Assembly (NCBI RefSeq): GCF_017948455.1
Contig: NZ_JAFFSU010000014.1
Coordinates: forward strand, 1-64,000
Direction: 5' to 3'
Origin: Streptomyces sp. GESEQ-4
GTDB lineage: Bacteria > Actinomycetota > Actinomycetes > Streptomycetales > Streptomycetaceae
Length of the DNA: 64,000 bases
Shown here: in pieces, positions 33,338-44,196 of the stretch
How positions within the stretch are numbered: position 1 is the first letter of the stretch
Layout: each line of letters opens with the position of its first letter
Program-made: the position numbers and the translations under genes
The notes under the pieces: generated by a model
What the model was told of the DNA's origin: nothing
The model's input: only the letters and a program-made list of their open reading frames with translations
Database searches by the model: none

Positions 33338-34657
33338 GTGAGCGGTCGTGGCGCACACCAGGGGGCTGAGGCGATTCCGGTTGTGTCCTATGCCCGAACA
33401 TCCGAGGACTTTCGGCAGCGTGATGGGCACGGCGTACGCCATCAACTGCGGATCAATGAGCGGACCGCGCACGAGCATGGCTGCCGGGTCGTCGCCGTGT
33501 ACACCGACAACGGCTGCAGTGCTTCCAAGGAGGGAGCATCGAGACCCGGATTCGACCGCCTGGTTGAGGATTTGGCGCGCGGGCGCACAGCCGACGGCCA
33601 GGCGGTCGAAGGAGTCGTCTGTGTCGCGGATGATCGGCTGTATCGGCGTGCGGAGGATCTGACGCGCTTCTTCGCCGCGCTGACCAGTCGGCAGGGACGC
33701 ATCTACGTTGATCCGCAAGGCGTCCGAGACCCGTACTCGCAGGAAGGGCTGCTGCAGGCGGTGCGGTCACTCGAGACGGCAGTAACCGAGACACGGGTCA
33801 GAAGCCGGAGGCTGATGAACTGGCACTGGGCACGGGCCGTCGAAGGGGTGCCGCACAGCGGACCGGGCCCCTTCGGATGGCAGGAGGACAGGATCACCCT
33901 GCATGCCGTTGAAGCGACACTGGTCGAGAAGGCCATCGTGGATCGTGTGGGCGGGAAAGCGGTCCGGGCCATCGCGCAGGAGTGGTGCGGCCTCGGAGTG
34001 ACGGGAACCCGAGGCGGTCGGCCCAACCCCGCAACGGTCACGCAGATCATCACTGCGCCCAGAGTGTGCGGTTACCGAGCCAACAGGGGTGAACTGCTGC
34101 TGGTGCCGGAAACAGGGGAGCCGGTGCTGGGGCAGTGGGAATCCATCGTGACACCGGACCAGTGGCAGGCGGTGTGCGCGACGTTCTCCCCAGGCAGCCT
34201 GTACATGCACAGGGGCAGTGGGGCTCCGAGGCTCCATGGGAAGAGGGCCGCTCCCCGTTACCTTGCCAGTGGGATCCTGCGGTGCGGTGCGAGGCGCCAC
34301 GACGGCACGGTGTGCCACGGCCCGTTGTGCGGCCAGAAGGTCAAAAGCAGGAGGAGCCCGTACTTCTACACCTGTCGCGACTGTGGGCGGTGCAGCATCA
34401 GCGGGCCGTTGACTGACGAAGCCTTGGAACGGCTCCTGTTTCCCGAAGCTCCGGCGCACGCCCTGCTGCCGGACGCAACGCGTCTGCGCTGGATGTCCGG
34501 AGAGATCGACCTCGCAGAGAAACGCGAGATCATCAAGTCTGTCCTGGTCTGCTGCGTCGTCCGTCCGGGCGGGAAGGGCAATCGACCCTGGGACCCCTCT
34601 CGAGTGCAACCTGTATGGCGGTGCGATCGAGTGGAGCCGACAGGGGCGAGAGGCTGA
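33338..34657 (+). CDS. Large-type serine recombinase, compact
   Basis: The 439-residue protein has an N-terminal resolvase domain (about 15-150) with the catalytic serine in S-Y-A-R-T-S-E-D. A recombinase domain follows (about 175-280, G-P-G-P-F-G-W-Q and R-A-I-A-Q-E-W), then a zinc ribbon with C-G-A-R...C-R-D-C-G (about 340-380) and a typical C-terminus. The zinc ribbon passes almost directly into the W-M-S-G-E-I-D-L-A-E-K-R-E-I-I segment, so the usual coiled-coil insertion is largely missing. Codon GC is lower than in its neighbours, which fits horizontal transfer. GGGGGA lies before GTG 33338. No other phage genes or att repeats are visible. Confidence 0.85.
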   Translation: MSGRGAHQGAEAIPVVSYARTSEDFRQRDGHGVRHQLRINERTAHEHGCRVVAVYTDNGCSASKEGASRPGFDRLVEDLARGRTADGQAVEGVVCVADDRLYRRAEDLTRFFAALTSRQGRIYVDPQGVRDPYSQEGLLQAVRSLETAVTETRVRSRRLMNWHWARAVEGVPHSGPGPFGWQEDRITLHAVEATLVEKAIVDRVGGKAVRAIAQEWCGLGVTGTRGGRPNPATVTQIITAPRVCGYRANRGELLLVPETGEPVLGQWESIVTPDQWQAVCATFSPGSLYMHRGSGAPRLHGKRAAPRYLASGILRCGARRHDGTVCHGPLCGQKVKSRRSPYFYTCRDCGRCSISGPLTDEALERLLFPEAPAHALLPDATRLRWMSGEIDLAEKREIIKSVLVCCVVRPGGKGNRPWDPSRVQPVWRCDRVEPTGARG

Positions 34658-34707
34658 GGGACGAGCCGTCCTGGGACTTGCCGGAGGCTGTGGGGCAGGA
34701 TGGAGGA

Positions 34708-36738
<2,031 letters not shown>

Positions 36739-36810
36739 AACGCAGCGGTGAGGCCGGTTTTCGCCGTGCCAAAATTGCGCATGTGTCGGGATGTGTCTGG
36801 CAAGTAGTGC

Positions 36811-36838
36811 CCCGTTCTGAAACAAGCTATTTAACGGG
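36811..36838. promoter_or_regulatory. Inverted repeat upstream of the glycan operon
   Basis: CCCGTT (36811-36816) and AACGGG (36833-36838) are separated by 16 nt, AT-rich for this genome, between the YyaL-like gene and the GT2 gene. It may be an operator or promoter element for the operon that follows. I cannot place -35 and -10 boxes with confidence. Confidence 0.3.
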
Positions 36839-36890
36839 ACTGCTACCGCACTTCACACTTTCCCCCTAATCTCCCCACAGTGCCGCGACG

Positions 36891-38201
36891 GTGATCGGTC
36901 ACCGTCGTGAGGGGGTTCTGGGGATCTGGGGGGATCTGTTGCTCACGTCTGTCTTCATCGCTGCCGTTTCACTGGCCTTGTTCTGGATGGCGGCCTTCAC
37001 CTTGTGGTGGCAGATGCACGCGTGGCGTACGCCCGAAGTGCTCGCTTCCACCCGTTTCAGCAGTCCGGACGGCGGCGAACACCGCTCGTTCTCGCTGCTG
37101 CTGCCGGCACGGCATGAACAGGCCGTGCTGGACCACACGATCCAGCGACTGCTGGAATCCAGCCACACCGACTTCGAGATCATCGTCATCGTCGGGCACG
37201 ACGACCCGGAGACCACCGAGGTGGCCCGGAAGGCGGAGGCGCGCGATCCGCGTGTCCGCGTGGTCGTCGACACCCATGAGAAGAAGAACAAACCGAAGGC
37301 CATGAACACGGCGCTGCCGCACTGCCGCGGCGACGTCGTCGGGGTCTTCGACGCGGAGGACCAGGTCCATCCGGAGCTGCTCGCCCACGTCGATCACGCC
37401 TTCCGGACGACCGGGGCGGATGTCGTCCAGGGGGGCGTCCAGCTCATCAACTTCCACTCCAGCTGGTACAGCCTGCGCAACTGTCTGGAGTACTTCTTCT
37501 GGTTCCGCTCCCGGCTGCATCTGCATGCGCAGAAAGGTTTCATCCCGCTCGGCGGCAACACCGTCTTCGTACGGACGGAGGTCCTGCGGGAGGCCGACGG
37601 CTGGGATCCCGACTGCCTCGCCGAGGACTGCGACCTGGGTGTGCGGCTGTCCAGCGTCGGCAAGAAGGTCGTCGTCGCCTACGACTCCGACATGGTGACC
37701 AAGGAGGAGACGCCCGGCAGTCTCGTGTCGCTGCTGAAGCAGCGCACCCGCTGGAACCAGGGCTTCCTCCAGGTGTACCGGAAGAAGGACTGGAAGCAAC
37801 TCCCGGGCTTCGGGCAGCGGCTGCTCGCCCGCTACACCCTGATGACGCCGTTCATGCAGGCCTTCACCGGCGTCGTCATCCCGCTGAACGTGGCCATCGC
37901 GCTCTTCCTCGATGTCCCGGTCGCCATCGCGTTCATCACCTTCCTGCCGGCCGTGACGGCGATCGTCACCTTCGTCTTCGAGGTCGTCGGACTGCACGAC
38001 TTCGGCAAGCAGTACGGGCTACGCGTCCGCTTCGTCCACTACGTGAAGCTCGTCGTGGGCGGCCCCTTCTACCAGGTCCTCCTCGCCGGGGCCGCCGTCC
38101 GCGCCGTATGGCGTGAGCAGCGCGGCCGGAACGACTGGGAGCTGACGACTCACGTCGGCGCGCATCTCACCGAAGTGATCCGAGAGGACGTTCCTGCGTG
38201 A
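36891..38201 (+). CDS. Processive-type family 2 glycosyltransferase, membrane
   Basis: The 436-residue protein has one N-terminal membrane helix (about 17-40), a GT-A domain (about 65-300) and about four C-terminal helices. Catalytic motifs are F-D-A-E-D-Q (metal site), L-A-E-D-C-D-L-G, and Q-R-T-R-W, the QxxRW motif of processive beta-glycan synthases such as cellulose or hyaluronan synthase. It has no PilZ domain. It probably polymerises and extrudes a glycan. The GTG at 36891 is used; TTG at 36939 has a better GGGGGG ribosome site and may be the true start. It heads a four-gene operon (GTGA overlap with the next gene). Confidence 0.88.
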   Translation: MIGHRREGVLGIWGDLLLTSVFIAAVSLALFWMAAFTLWWQMHAWRTPEVLASTRFSSPDGGEHRSFSLLLPARHEQAVLDHTIQRLLESSHTDFEIIVIVGHDDPETTEVARKAEARDPRVRVVVDTHEKKNKPKAMNTALPHCRGDVVGVFDAEDQVHPELLAHVDHAFRTTGADVVQGGVQLINFHSSWYSLRNCLEYFFWFRSRLHLHAQKGFIPLGGNTVFVRTEVLREADGWDPDCLAEDCDLGVRLSSVGKKVVVAYDSDMVTKEETPGSLVSLLKQRTRWNQGFLQVYRKKDWKQLPGFGQRLLARYTLMTPFMQAFTGVVIPLNVAIALFLDVPVAIAFITFLPAVTAIVTFVFEVVGLHDFGKQYGLRVRFVHYVKLVVGGPFYQVLLAGAAVRAVWREQRGRNDWELTTHVGAHLTEVIREDVPA

Positions 38202-39844
38202 CCTCCACTCTTCCCGCGGTGACCAGCACCAAGGTCCCCGCGCAGCGGCAGCCTGTGCCTGTAGCCGGTTCGACCGGCCGAACGACGCCGCCGAAGAGGC
38301 TGCGTTCCTCCCGTCCCGACCTCCTCCTGTGCGGTGTGCTCCTGGTGGCGATCCTCGTCGTCCAGGGCTGGAACATCGCCGCCTACCCGACGCTCAGCGA
38401 CGACGAGGGCACCTATCTCGCCCAGGCCTGGGCGGTCCAGCAGGGCGAGGGCCTCGCCCACTACACGTACTGGTACGACCACCCGCCGCTCGGCTGGATC
38501 CAGATGGCCCTGCTCACCTGGATACCGGCCGCGCTCAGCCCGGAGTCGATGACGGTCGGTTCGATGCGCGTGATGATGCTGGTGATCAGCGGCATCAGCG
38601 CGGTCCTGTTGTACGTGCTGGGCCGCCGTCTCTCCCTGCCGCGCTGGGCCGCCGGGCTCGGCATGGTCCTCTTCGGGCTCTCACCGCTGTCCGTCGTCCT
38701 CCAGCGGGAGATCTTCCTCGACAACCTCGCGGTGATGTGGACGCTGCTGGCGTTCTGCCTCGCCGCGTCCCCGAGCCGTCACCTGTGGCACCACTTCGGC
38801 GCGGGCATGGCCGCCGCGACGGCCGTGCTCACCAAGGAGACGATGCTCGTCATCCTGCCCGCCCTGTTCATCACCATGTGGCGGCACAGCCACCGCGACA
38901 CCCGTAAGTTCGCCCTCACCGGAGCCGTGACGGCCTGCGCCCTGATCGGCTTCGCGTATCCGCTCTTCGCCCTGCTCAAGGGCGAGTTGCTGTCGGGCAG
39001 CGGGCATGTCTCCCTCTGGGACGGCATCAAGTACCAGATGACCAGGCCGGGTTCGGGCTTCATCCTGGACCGGGGCACCGGCTCGTACGGCGTCCTGCAG
39101 TCCTGGCTCTACTACGACCGTGTCCTGCCCCTCGGCGGCCTCGCGGGCGCGCTGCTCCTGCTGGTCACCTGGCGCTGGTCGGTCACCGCCCGCGCCCTCG
39201 CCGGACCGGCGCTCACCGTGGCGATCCTCGCGCTGCTCGCCCTGCGCCCCAACGGCTATCTGCCCGCGATGTACGTCATCCAGGCCCTGCCCTTCCTCGC
39301 CCTGGTCCTCGCCGGAGGCACCGCGTCCGTCGCCCACGCCGTCCTGCGCCGATGGCGCCTGCCGGACGAGCAGCGGTATCTGACCAGGGGCCGGTACACA
39401 CTCGCCGTCGTCCTCGCGCTCGCCGCCGGCGCCTACGTCGTACCGCGCTGGTACGACGGTGCCCGCACCGCCGTCACCGCCGACGCCAACGCGCCCTACC
39501 GGGCCGCCTCGAAGTGGCTCGGCAGTGAGGTGGCGGACCCCGGGGACACCCGGGTTCTCGTCGACGACGCGCTCTGGCTGGACCTGGTGCACTCCGGGTA
39601 CGAGCCCGGGCTCGGCGTCATCTGGTTCTACAAGGCCGACCTCGACCCGGCGGTGACGAAGACGCTGCCGCGCGGCTGGCGCGACCTCGACTACGTGGTC
39701 GCCTCGCCGACGGTCCGGCGTGACGCGGTCGACCTGCCCAACGTCAAGGCGGCCATCGAGCACTCGACCCCGGTCGCCGTCTTCGGCAAGGGCGAGGACC
39801 GCATAGAGATCCGGCAGATCCAGTCCGCGGGAGGCGTCCGATGA
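38198..39844 (+). CDS. GT39/PMT-like membrane glycosyltransferase
   Basis: The 548-residue protein has a cytosolic basic N-terminus and about 11 membrane helices. The first extracytoplasmic loop carries L-S-D68-D69-E70-G-T-Y, the acidic motif of PMT/ArnT-type enzymes. It would transfer a sugar from a polyprenyl-phosphate donor on the outside of the membrane. A C-terminal soluble part (about 430-548) follows. The GTG start overlaps the upstream stop (GTGA) and the ATG of the next gene overlaps its TGA. The donor is probably made by the DPM1-like neighbour. Confidence 0.88.
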   Translation: MTSTLPAVTSTKVPAQRQPVPVAGSTGRTTPPKRLRSSRPDLLLCGVLLVAILVVQGWNIAAYPTLSDDEGTYLAQAWAVQQGEGLAHYTYWYDHPPLGWIQMALLTWIPAALSPESMTVGSMRVMMLVISGISAVLLYVLGRRLSLPRWAAGLGMVLFGLSPLSVVLQREIFLDNLAVMWTLLAFCLAASPSRHLWHHFGAGMAAATAVLTKETMLVILPALFITMWRHSHRDTRKFALTGAVTACALIGFAYPLFALLKGELLSGSGHVSLWDGIKYQMTRPGSGFILDRGTGSYGVLQSWLYYDRVLPLGGLAGALLLLVTWRWSVTARALAGPALTVAILALLALRPNGYLPAMYVIQALPFLALVLAGGTASVAHAVLRRWRLPDEQRYLTRGRYTLAVVLALAAGAYVVPRWYDGARTAVTADANAPYRAASKWLGSEVADPGDTRVLVDDALWLDLVHSGYEPGLGVIWFYKADLDPAVTKTLPRGWRDLDYVVASPTVRRDAVDLPNVKAAIEHSTPVAVFGKGEDRIEIRQIQSAGGVR

Positions 39845-41016
39845 GCCAGGAATACACCGCACCCGTGCCCGTGCCGGGCCTGGAGGCATCCGAGGTCGCT
39901 GAGCCCGGTGCCGTCACCATCGTCGTACCCACCTTCAACGAGTCGCAGAACATACGGGAGTTGCTGCACCTGATCACCGAGTCGGTGCCGTCCCGGCTGC
40001 CCTGCGAGGTCCTCTTCGTGGACGACTCCACCGACGACACCCCCGAGGTGATCAGGGAGGCCGCGCGGGACTGTCCGTTCCCGGTGGCGGTCCTGCACCG
40101 GGACGAGCCGGTCGGCGGGCTCGGCGGCGCGGTCGTCGAGGGGATGAAGGCCGCCACGTCGGACTGGATCGTCGTGATGGACGGCGACTGTCAGCATCCG
40201 CCGTCCCTGGTACCGGATCTGGTGGCCACCGGCGAACGGTCGAACGCCGGTCTCGTCGTCGCCTCCCGGTACATCAAGGGCGGCAGCAGAGCGGGACTGG
40301 CGGGCAGTTACCGCGTGGCCGTGTCGCGGGCGGCGACCTGGCTGACCAAGTCCCTCTTCCCGCGCAAGCTGCACGGCATCAGCGACCCGATGAGCGGCTT
40401 CTTCGCCATCCGCCGCAGCCACATCACCGACGGGACGCTGAAGCCGCTCGGCTACAAGATCCTGCTGGAGCTGGCGGTCCGGAGCCGTCCGCGCACGGTC
40501 ACCGAGGTGCCGTTCGTCTTCCAGGAGCGCTTCGCCGGGGAGTCCAAGTCCACGGCGACGGAGGGGCGGCGCTTTCTGCGGCACCTCGCCGGGCTGCGTA
40601 CGGCCGGTCCGCTGGCCCGGATGGTGGTGTTCGGGCTGATCGGACTGACGGGCTTCGTACCGAACCTGCTCGCGCTGTGGGCGCTGACCGGAGCGGGGAT
40701 GCACTACCTGCCCGCGGAGATCGTCGCCAACCAGTTCGGCGTGGCCTGGAACTTCCTGCTCATCGAGAAGCTGCTGTTCCGCGACCGGCGCGGGCACCGC
40801 CACGTGGCCGACCGCACCATCCGGTTCGCGCTGCTCGCCAACGCCGACCTGGTGCTGCGCATACCCCTGATCGCCCTGCTCGTGGGGCAGTTCGGCCTGG
40901 CCGTCCTGCCCGCCACGGCGCTGGCCCTGGTCATCACCTTCGTCCTGCGCTTCGTCGGAACCGAAGCGCTGGTCTATCTGCCTCGCAGGAGCCGCACAGC
41001 AAGGAGTGCCGCATGA
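39841..41016 (+). CDS. Polyprenyl-phosphate sugar transferase (DPM1-like) fused to GtrA
   Basis: The 391-residue protein has a GT2 domain (about 20-250) with V-V-P-T-F-N-E-S-Q-N, V-D-D-S-T-D-D-T, M-D-G-D-C-Q-H-P-P and I-S-D-P-M-S-G-F-F, the pattern of dolichol-phosphate mannose/glucose synthases. A GtrA domain of four helices follows (about 255-385). It would make a lipid-linked sugar and help flip it, supplying the GT39 protein encoded upstream. The ATGA overlaps on both sides show tight coupling in the operon. Confidence 0.9.
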   Translation: MSQEYTAPVPVPGLEASEVAEPGAVTIVVPTFNESQNIRELLHLITESVPSRLPCEVLFVDDSTDDTPEVIREAARDCPFPVAVLHRDEPVGGLGGAVVEGMKAATSDWIVVMDGDCQHPPSLVPDLVATGERSNAGLVVASRYIKGGSRAGLAGSYRVAVSRAATWLTKSLFPRKLHGISDPMSGFFAIRRSHITDGTLKPLGYKILLELAVRSRPRTVTEVPFVFQERFAGESKSTATEGRRFLRHLAGLRTAGPLARMVVFGLIGLTGFVPNLLALWALTGAGMHYLPAEIVANQFGVAWNFLLIEKLLFRDRRGHRHVADRTIRFALLANADLVLRIPLIALLVGQFGLAVLPATALALVITFVLRFVGTEALVYLPRRSRTARSAA

Positions 41017-43445
41017 GATCCAGCCGCATGAGATTCAGCCGCATGCGATCGCGACGGAGACCGGCCCTGTTGGCCGTCATGGGCCTCACCGCAGGCCTGC
41101 TCCTCAGCACGCCCCAGCCCGCATCCGCCGCCAACCTCATCAAGAACCCCGGCTTCGAGACCGCCGGCACCGGCGACATGCCGTACTGCTGGTCGAAGTC
41201 GGGCTGGGGCGACAACGACTTCAGCTTCACCACGACGGCCGACGCCCACTCCGGCACCAAGGCCATGAAGGTCGAGCTGACCCGCCGGGTCTCCGGCGAC
41301 CGCAAGGCCCTGGTCACCGAGTCGACGGCGTGCGCGCCGGTCGTGACGGTGGGCAAGCAGTACGACCTGGGGCTCTGGTACAAGTCGACCACCCCGGACA
41401 CGTCCCTCACCCTCTTCCGGCACGACACCACGGCGGGCTGGCAGTACTGGACGGACCTCAAGACGCTGGAGCCGGCGGGCGCCTGGACCCAGGCGTCGGT
41501 CCGCACCCCCGCGGTCCCGGCCGGCACCGACCGCATCTCCTGGGGCGTCTCGGTCTACGGCACCGGCTCGGCCACCACCGACGACTACACGATGGACCAG
41601 GTCGCCGACCCGGTCCCGGACCCGGTGTGCACGGGCACGCCCGCGGAGTGCGCCAACGGCAGGTGGGACGTGCTGCCCACGAAGAACCCGGTGCGCTCCA
41701 TGCACTCCGTCGTCCTCAACAACGGCAAGGTGCTGCTGATCGCGGGCTCCGGCAACAGCCAGGAGCAGTTCGACGCCGGGACCTTCACGAGCGCCGTCTA
41801 CAACCCGGCCACCGGCACCTACAAGGTCATCCCCACGCCGAAGGACATGTTCTGCTCCGGGCACGTGCAGCTCCAGGACGGGCGCGTGCTGGTGATGAGC
41901 GGCAACAAGGGCTATCCGACGGCGGACGGCACGATCGGCTACCAGGGCTACAAGGACTCGTACATCTTCGACCCGGTCAGCGAGACGTACAGCAAGACCA
42001 ATAACATGAACGACGGCCACTGGTACCCGTCGGCGACCGCCCTCGGCAACGGTGACGTCATCTCCTTCGGCGGACTGAAGGAGGACTCGACCGGCTCGGT
42101 GACGGCGGAGCTGTGGTCGGACGCGCAGCAGAAGTGGCTGCCGACCTGGCAGGTCAACCAGACCTGGTCGTACTGGGGTCTGTACCCGTCGATGATCCTG
42201 ATGCAGGACGGCCGCCTCTTCTACTCGGGCAGCCACACCTTCGGCAACAACATCCCGGGCACCGGATCGGCGATCTACGACTACGACGCCAACACGATCA
42301 CCCAGACGCCGGGCCTGCAGAACAAGGACCAGCGCGACCAGTCGGCGAGCGTGCTGCTGCCCCCGGCGCAGGACCAGAAGGTCCTCACCCTCGGCGGCGG
42401 CAACATCGACTCCAACCCGGACGCCAACCGGCTGACCGACGTCATCGACCTCAAGACCGCCAACCCGGCCTACGTGGCGGGCCCGCCGATCCCGCAGGGA
42501 ACGGTCGACCTCGGCAACGGCCCGGTACCGCAGACCGGCAACCAGGGCAAGATGTACGTCTCCGCCGTCCTCCTGCCCGACGGCAAGGTCCTCGAGACGG
42601 GCGGCGCGCTGCACAACCGGGCCGACCCGGTCTACGAGACGTCGATCTACGACCCGGCGACCAACACCTTCGACCCGGTCGCCGTCGATCCCGAGGCTCG
42701 CGGCTACCACTCCTCCGCGTTCCTGCTGCCCGACGGCCGGGTGATGACCACCGGCGACAACCCGGGCAACGGCAGCTGGAACCACGACGTGTCGATCTAC
42801 ACCCCGCCCTATCTCCTCAAGGGCGCGCGTCCGGCGATCACTTCGGTGATCGACACCGAGTGGACCTACGGCGACACCCAGCGGATCACCGTCGACCGTC
42901 CCATCGCCAAGGCCGAGCTGATCCGTCCGGCCGCGGTGACCCACTCCTCCGACCCGAACCAGCGGTTCGTGGACCTGCCGCTGTCGGTGGACGGCAACAA
43001 CGTCGACCTGAACGTGACGAGCAACCCCAACATGGCCCCGCCCGGCTGGTACATGCTCTTCGCGGTCGACGCGAACGGAGTTCCGTCGGTGGCGAAGTGG
43101 GTGCACCTCCAGGGTCCGCAGGCCCTCAGCGCCACCGACGCCTCGGCCCACGTCCACTCCTTCGCCGACGACCTCCAAGGCAAGGTCACGGAGCCCGGCA
43201 AGAAGCGGACCTCGCAGAAGGTCAGCCCCACCGTCTCCGGCTGCGACCGGCACTACGGCTCGATCAACGTGTGCGTGCCGACCGTGTTCCCGGAGAAGGT
43301 GAAGAAGACGACGGCCGCACGCTGTGCCTGGCTCAAGGCGAACGACTACGGCCGCCTCAAGGTCAACGGCAAGGACGACCCACTCAGGCTGGACCGCAAC
43401 AAGGACGGAGTGGCCTGCGGAAAGGCCGACGTCAGGAAGAGCTAG
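41013..43445 (+). CDS. Secreted copper radical oxidase (GlxA/galactose-oxidase-like) with CBM and Excalibur domains
   Basis: The 810-residue protein has a signal peptide (about 1-39), a jelly-roll carbohydrate-binding region (about 40-200), a kelch galactose-oxidase domain (about 210-600), a C-terminal E-set domain (about 600-700), and an Excalibur-like calcium motif (L-D-R-N-K-D-G-V-A-C, about 795-804). All copper-site residues are recognisable: Cys281 and Tyr338 (thioether pair), Tyr565-His566 in R-G-Y-H-S-S, and His644 in V-T-H-S-S-D. The family oxidises alcohols or aldehydes to form H2O2; GlxA acts on a glycan at the hyphal tip. AAGGAG precedes the ATG, which overlaps the upstream TGA. 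Its N-terminus contains a short triplicated M-R-x-S-R motif. Confidence 0.9.
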   Translation: MRSSRMRFSRMRSRRRPALLAVMGLTAGLLLSTPQPASAANLIKNPGFETAGTGDMPYCWSKSGWGDNDFSFTTTADAHSGTKAMKVELTRRVSGDRKALVTESTACAPVVTVGKQYDLGLWYKSTTPDTSLTLFRHDTTAGWQYWTDLKTLEPAGAWTQASVRTPAVPAGTDRISWGVSVYGTGSATTDDYTMDQVADPVPDPVCTGTPAECANGRWDVLPTKNPVRSMHSVVLNNGKVLLIAGSGNSQEQFDAGTFTSAVYNPATGTYKVIPTPKDMFCSGHVQLQDGRVLVMSGNKGYPTADGTIGYQGYKDSYIFDPVSETYSKTNNMNDGHWYPSATALGNGDVISFGGLKEDSTGSVTAELWSDAQQKWLPTWQVNQTWSYWGLYPSMILMQDGRLFYSGSHTFGNNIPGTGSAIYDYDANTITQTPGLQNKDQRDQSASVLLPPAQDQKVLTLGGGNIDSNPDANRLTDVIDLKTANPAYVAGPPIPQGTVDLGNGPVPQTGNQGKMYVSAVLLPDGKVLETGGALHNRADPVYETSIYDPATNTFDPVAVDPEARGYHSSAFLLPDGRVMTTGDNPGNGSWNHDVSIYTPPYLLKGARPAITSVIDTEWTYGDTQRITVDRPIAKAELIRPAAVTHSSDPNQRFVDLPLSVDGNNVDLNVTSNPNMAPPGWYMLFAVDANGVPSVAKWVHLQGPQALSATDASAHVHSFADDLQGKVTEPGKKRTSQKVSPTVSGCDRHYGSINVCVPTVFPEKVKKTTAARCAWLKANDYGRLKVNGKDDPLRLDRNKDGVACGKADVRKS

Positions 43446-44163
43446 GGAACTCCGCGAGGGCGCGCTCCACGATGGCTTCCAGCTGCTCGTGGTGCGCGCC
43501 CTTCCAGTACGCACGTCCGCATTCCTCGCATCGGGCGAAGACGTCGTACGTCCGGTGCGTCCCGTGCTGCAGTTGGTCCGCGACCTCGGCCTTGGTCGCC
43601 TCCTTCAGTACGCCGTTGCACGCGACGCACCGGGTCCAGGGCCGCAGCTCAGGGCGGAACCGGTCGAGGATGTCGGGGAGCTGTTCGTCGGGGCGGGTGC
43701 TGTAGACATAGCCGCCGGCCCACAGCTCGCGGCGCCGCAGCAGACCCCGGTCACGGCTGAGCATGACCCGCCGCTCCCTCGCCGAGCGCGCCGCCAGCGC
43801 CCCGTCGCCGATGTCCGTCGACTCGTACGCCGTGTCCACGCCGAGCAGCCGGAGCCGGCGGGCGAGGGTGCCGAGATGGACGTCGAGGAGGAAACGCAGG
43901 GGAGCGCCGGGAACCTGCTGGGGGCGCTCGACGGGCAGGACCCGCACCGAGTCGCCGGCCTGAGGGACGTACGACACCGGCACCTCGCGGCCGTCCACGA
44001 CGAGCGCGCCGACCTCGGTCAGCGGGACACCGAGGGACTCGACGACATGGCCGAGGGTGGAGACGCCGTCGGTGGCCACCGGGGTGGCGCCGCGGCGTCG
44101 GGTCTGCGGCACGAACAGGGCCAGACCGGGGTCGAACCCGACGTGGATCTCGGGACCGTTCAC
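43432..44163 (-). CDS. Mut7-C RNase-fold protein with ubiquitin-like N-terminus
   Basis: The 243-residue protein has an N-terminal beta-grasp domain (about 1-85, with the L-P-V-E-R-P end) and a PIN-like Mut7-C domain (about 90-180, with F-L-L-D-V-H-L-G-T-L-A-R-R-L-R and L-S-R-D-R-G-L-L). A zinc ribbon (C-V-A-C...C-E-E-C) lies at the C-terminus. The family is predicted to cleave RNA. The start is GTG 44163. It overlaps the 3' end of the copper oxidase gene by 14 bp on the opposite strand. Confidence 0.85.
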   Translation of the reverse strand: MNGPEIHVGFDPGLALFVPQTRRRGATPVATDGVSTLGHVVESLGVPLTEVGALVVDGREVPVSYVPQAGDSVRVLPVERPQQVPGAPLRFLLDVHLGTLARRLRLLGVDTAYESTDIGDGALAARSARERRVMLSRDRGLLRRRELWAGGYVYSTRPDEQLPDILDRFRPELRPWTRCVACNGVLKEATKAEVADQLQHGTHRTYDVFARCEECGRAYWKGAHHEQLEAIVERALAEFPSSS

Positions 44164-44196
44164 CTGGCCAGGATGGCACGTGGGAGGGGGGTGGCT

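Noticed and set aside
40677..41012. Upstream extension of the copper oxidase frame
   Set aside because: This part is out of frame with, and overlaps, the GtrA coding region; the ATG at 41013 has AAGGAG and a signal peptide.
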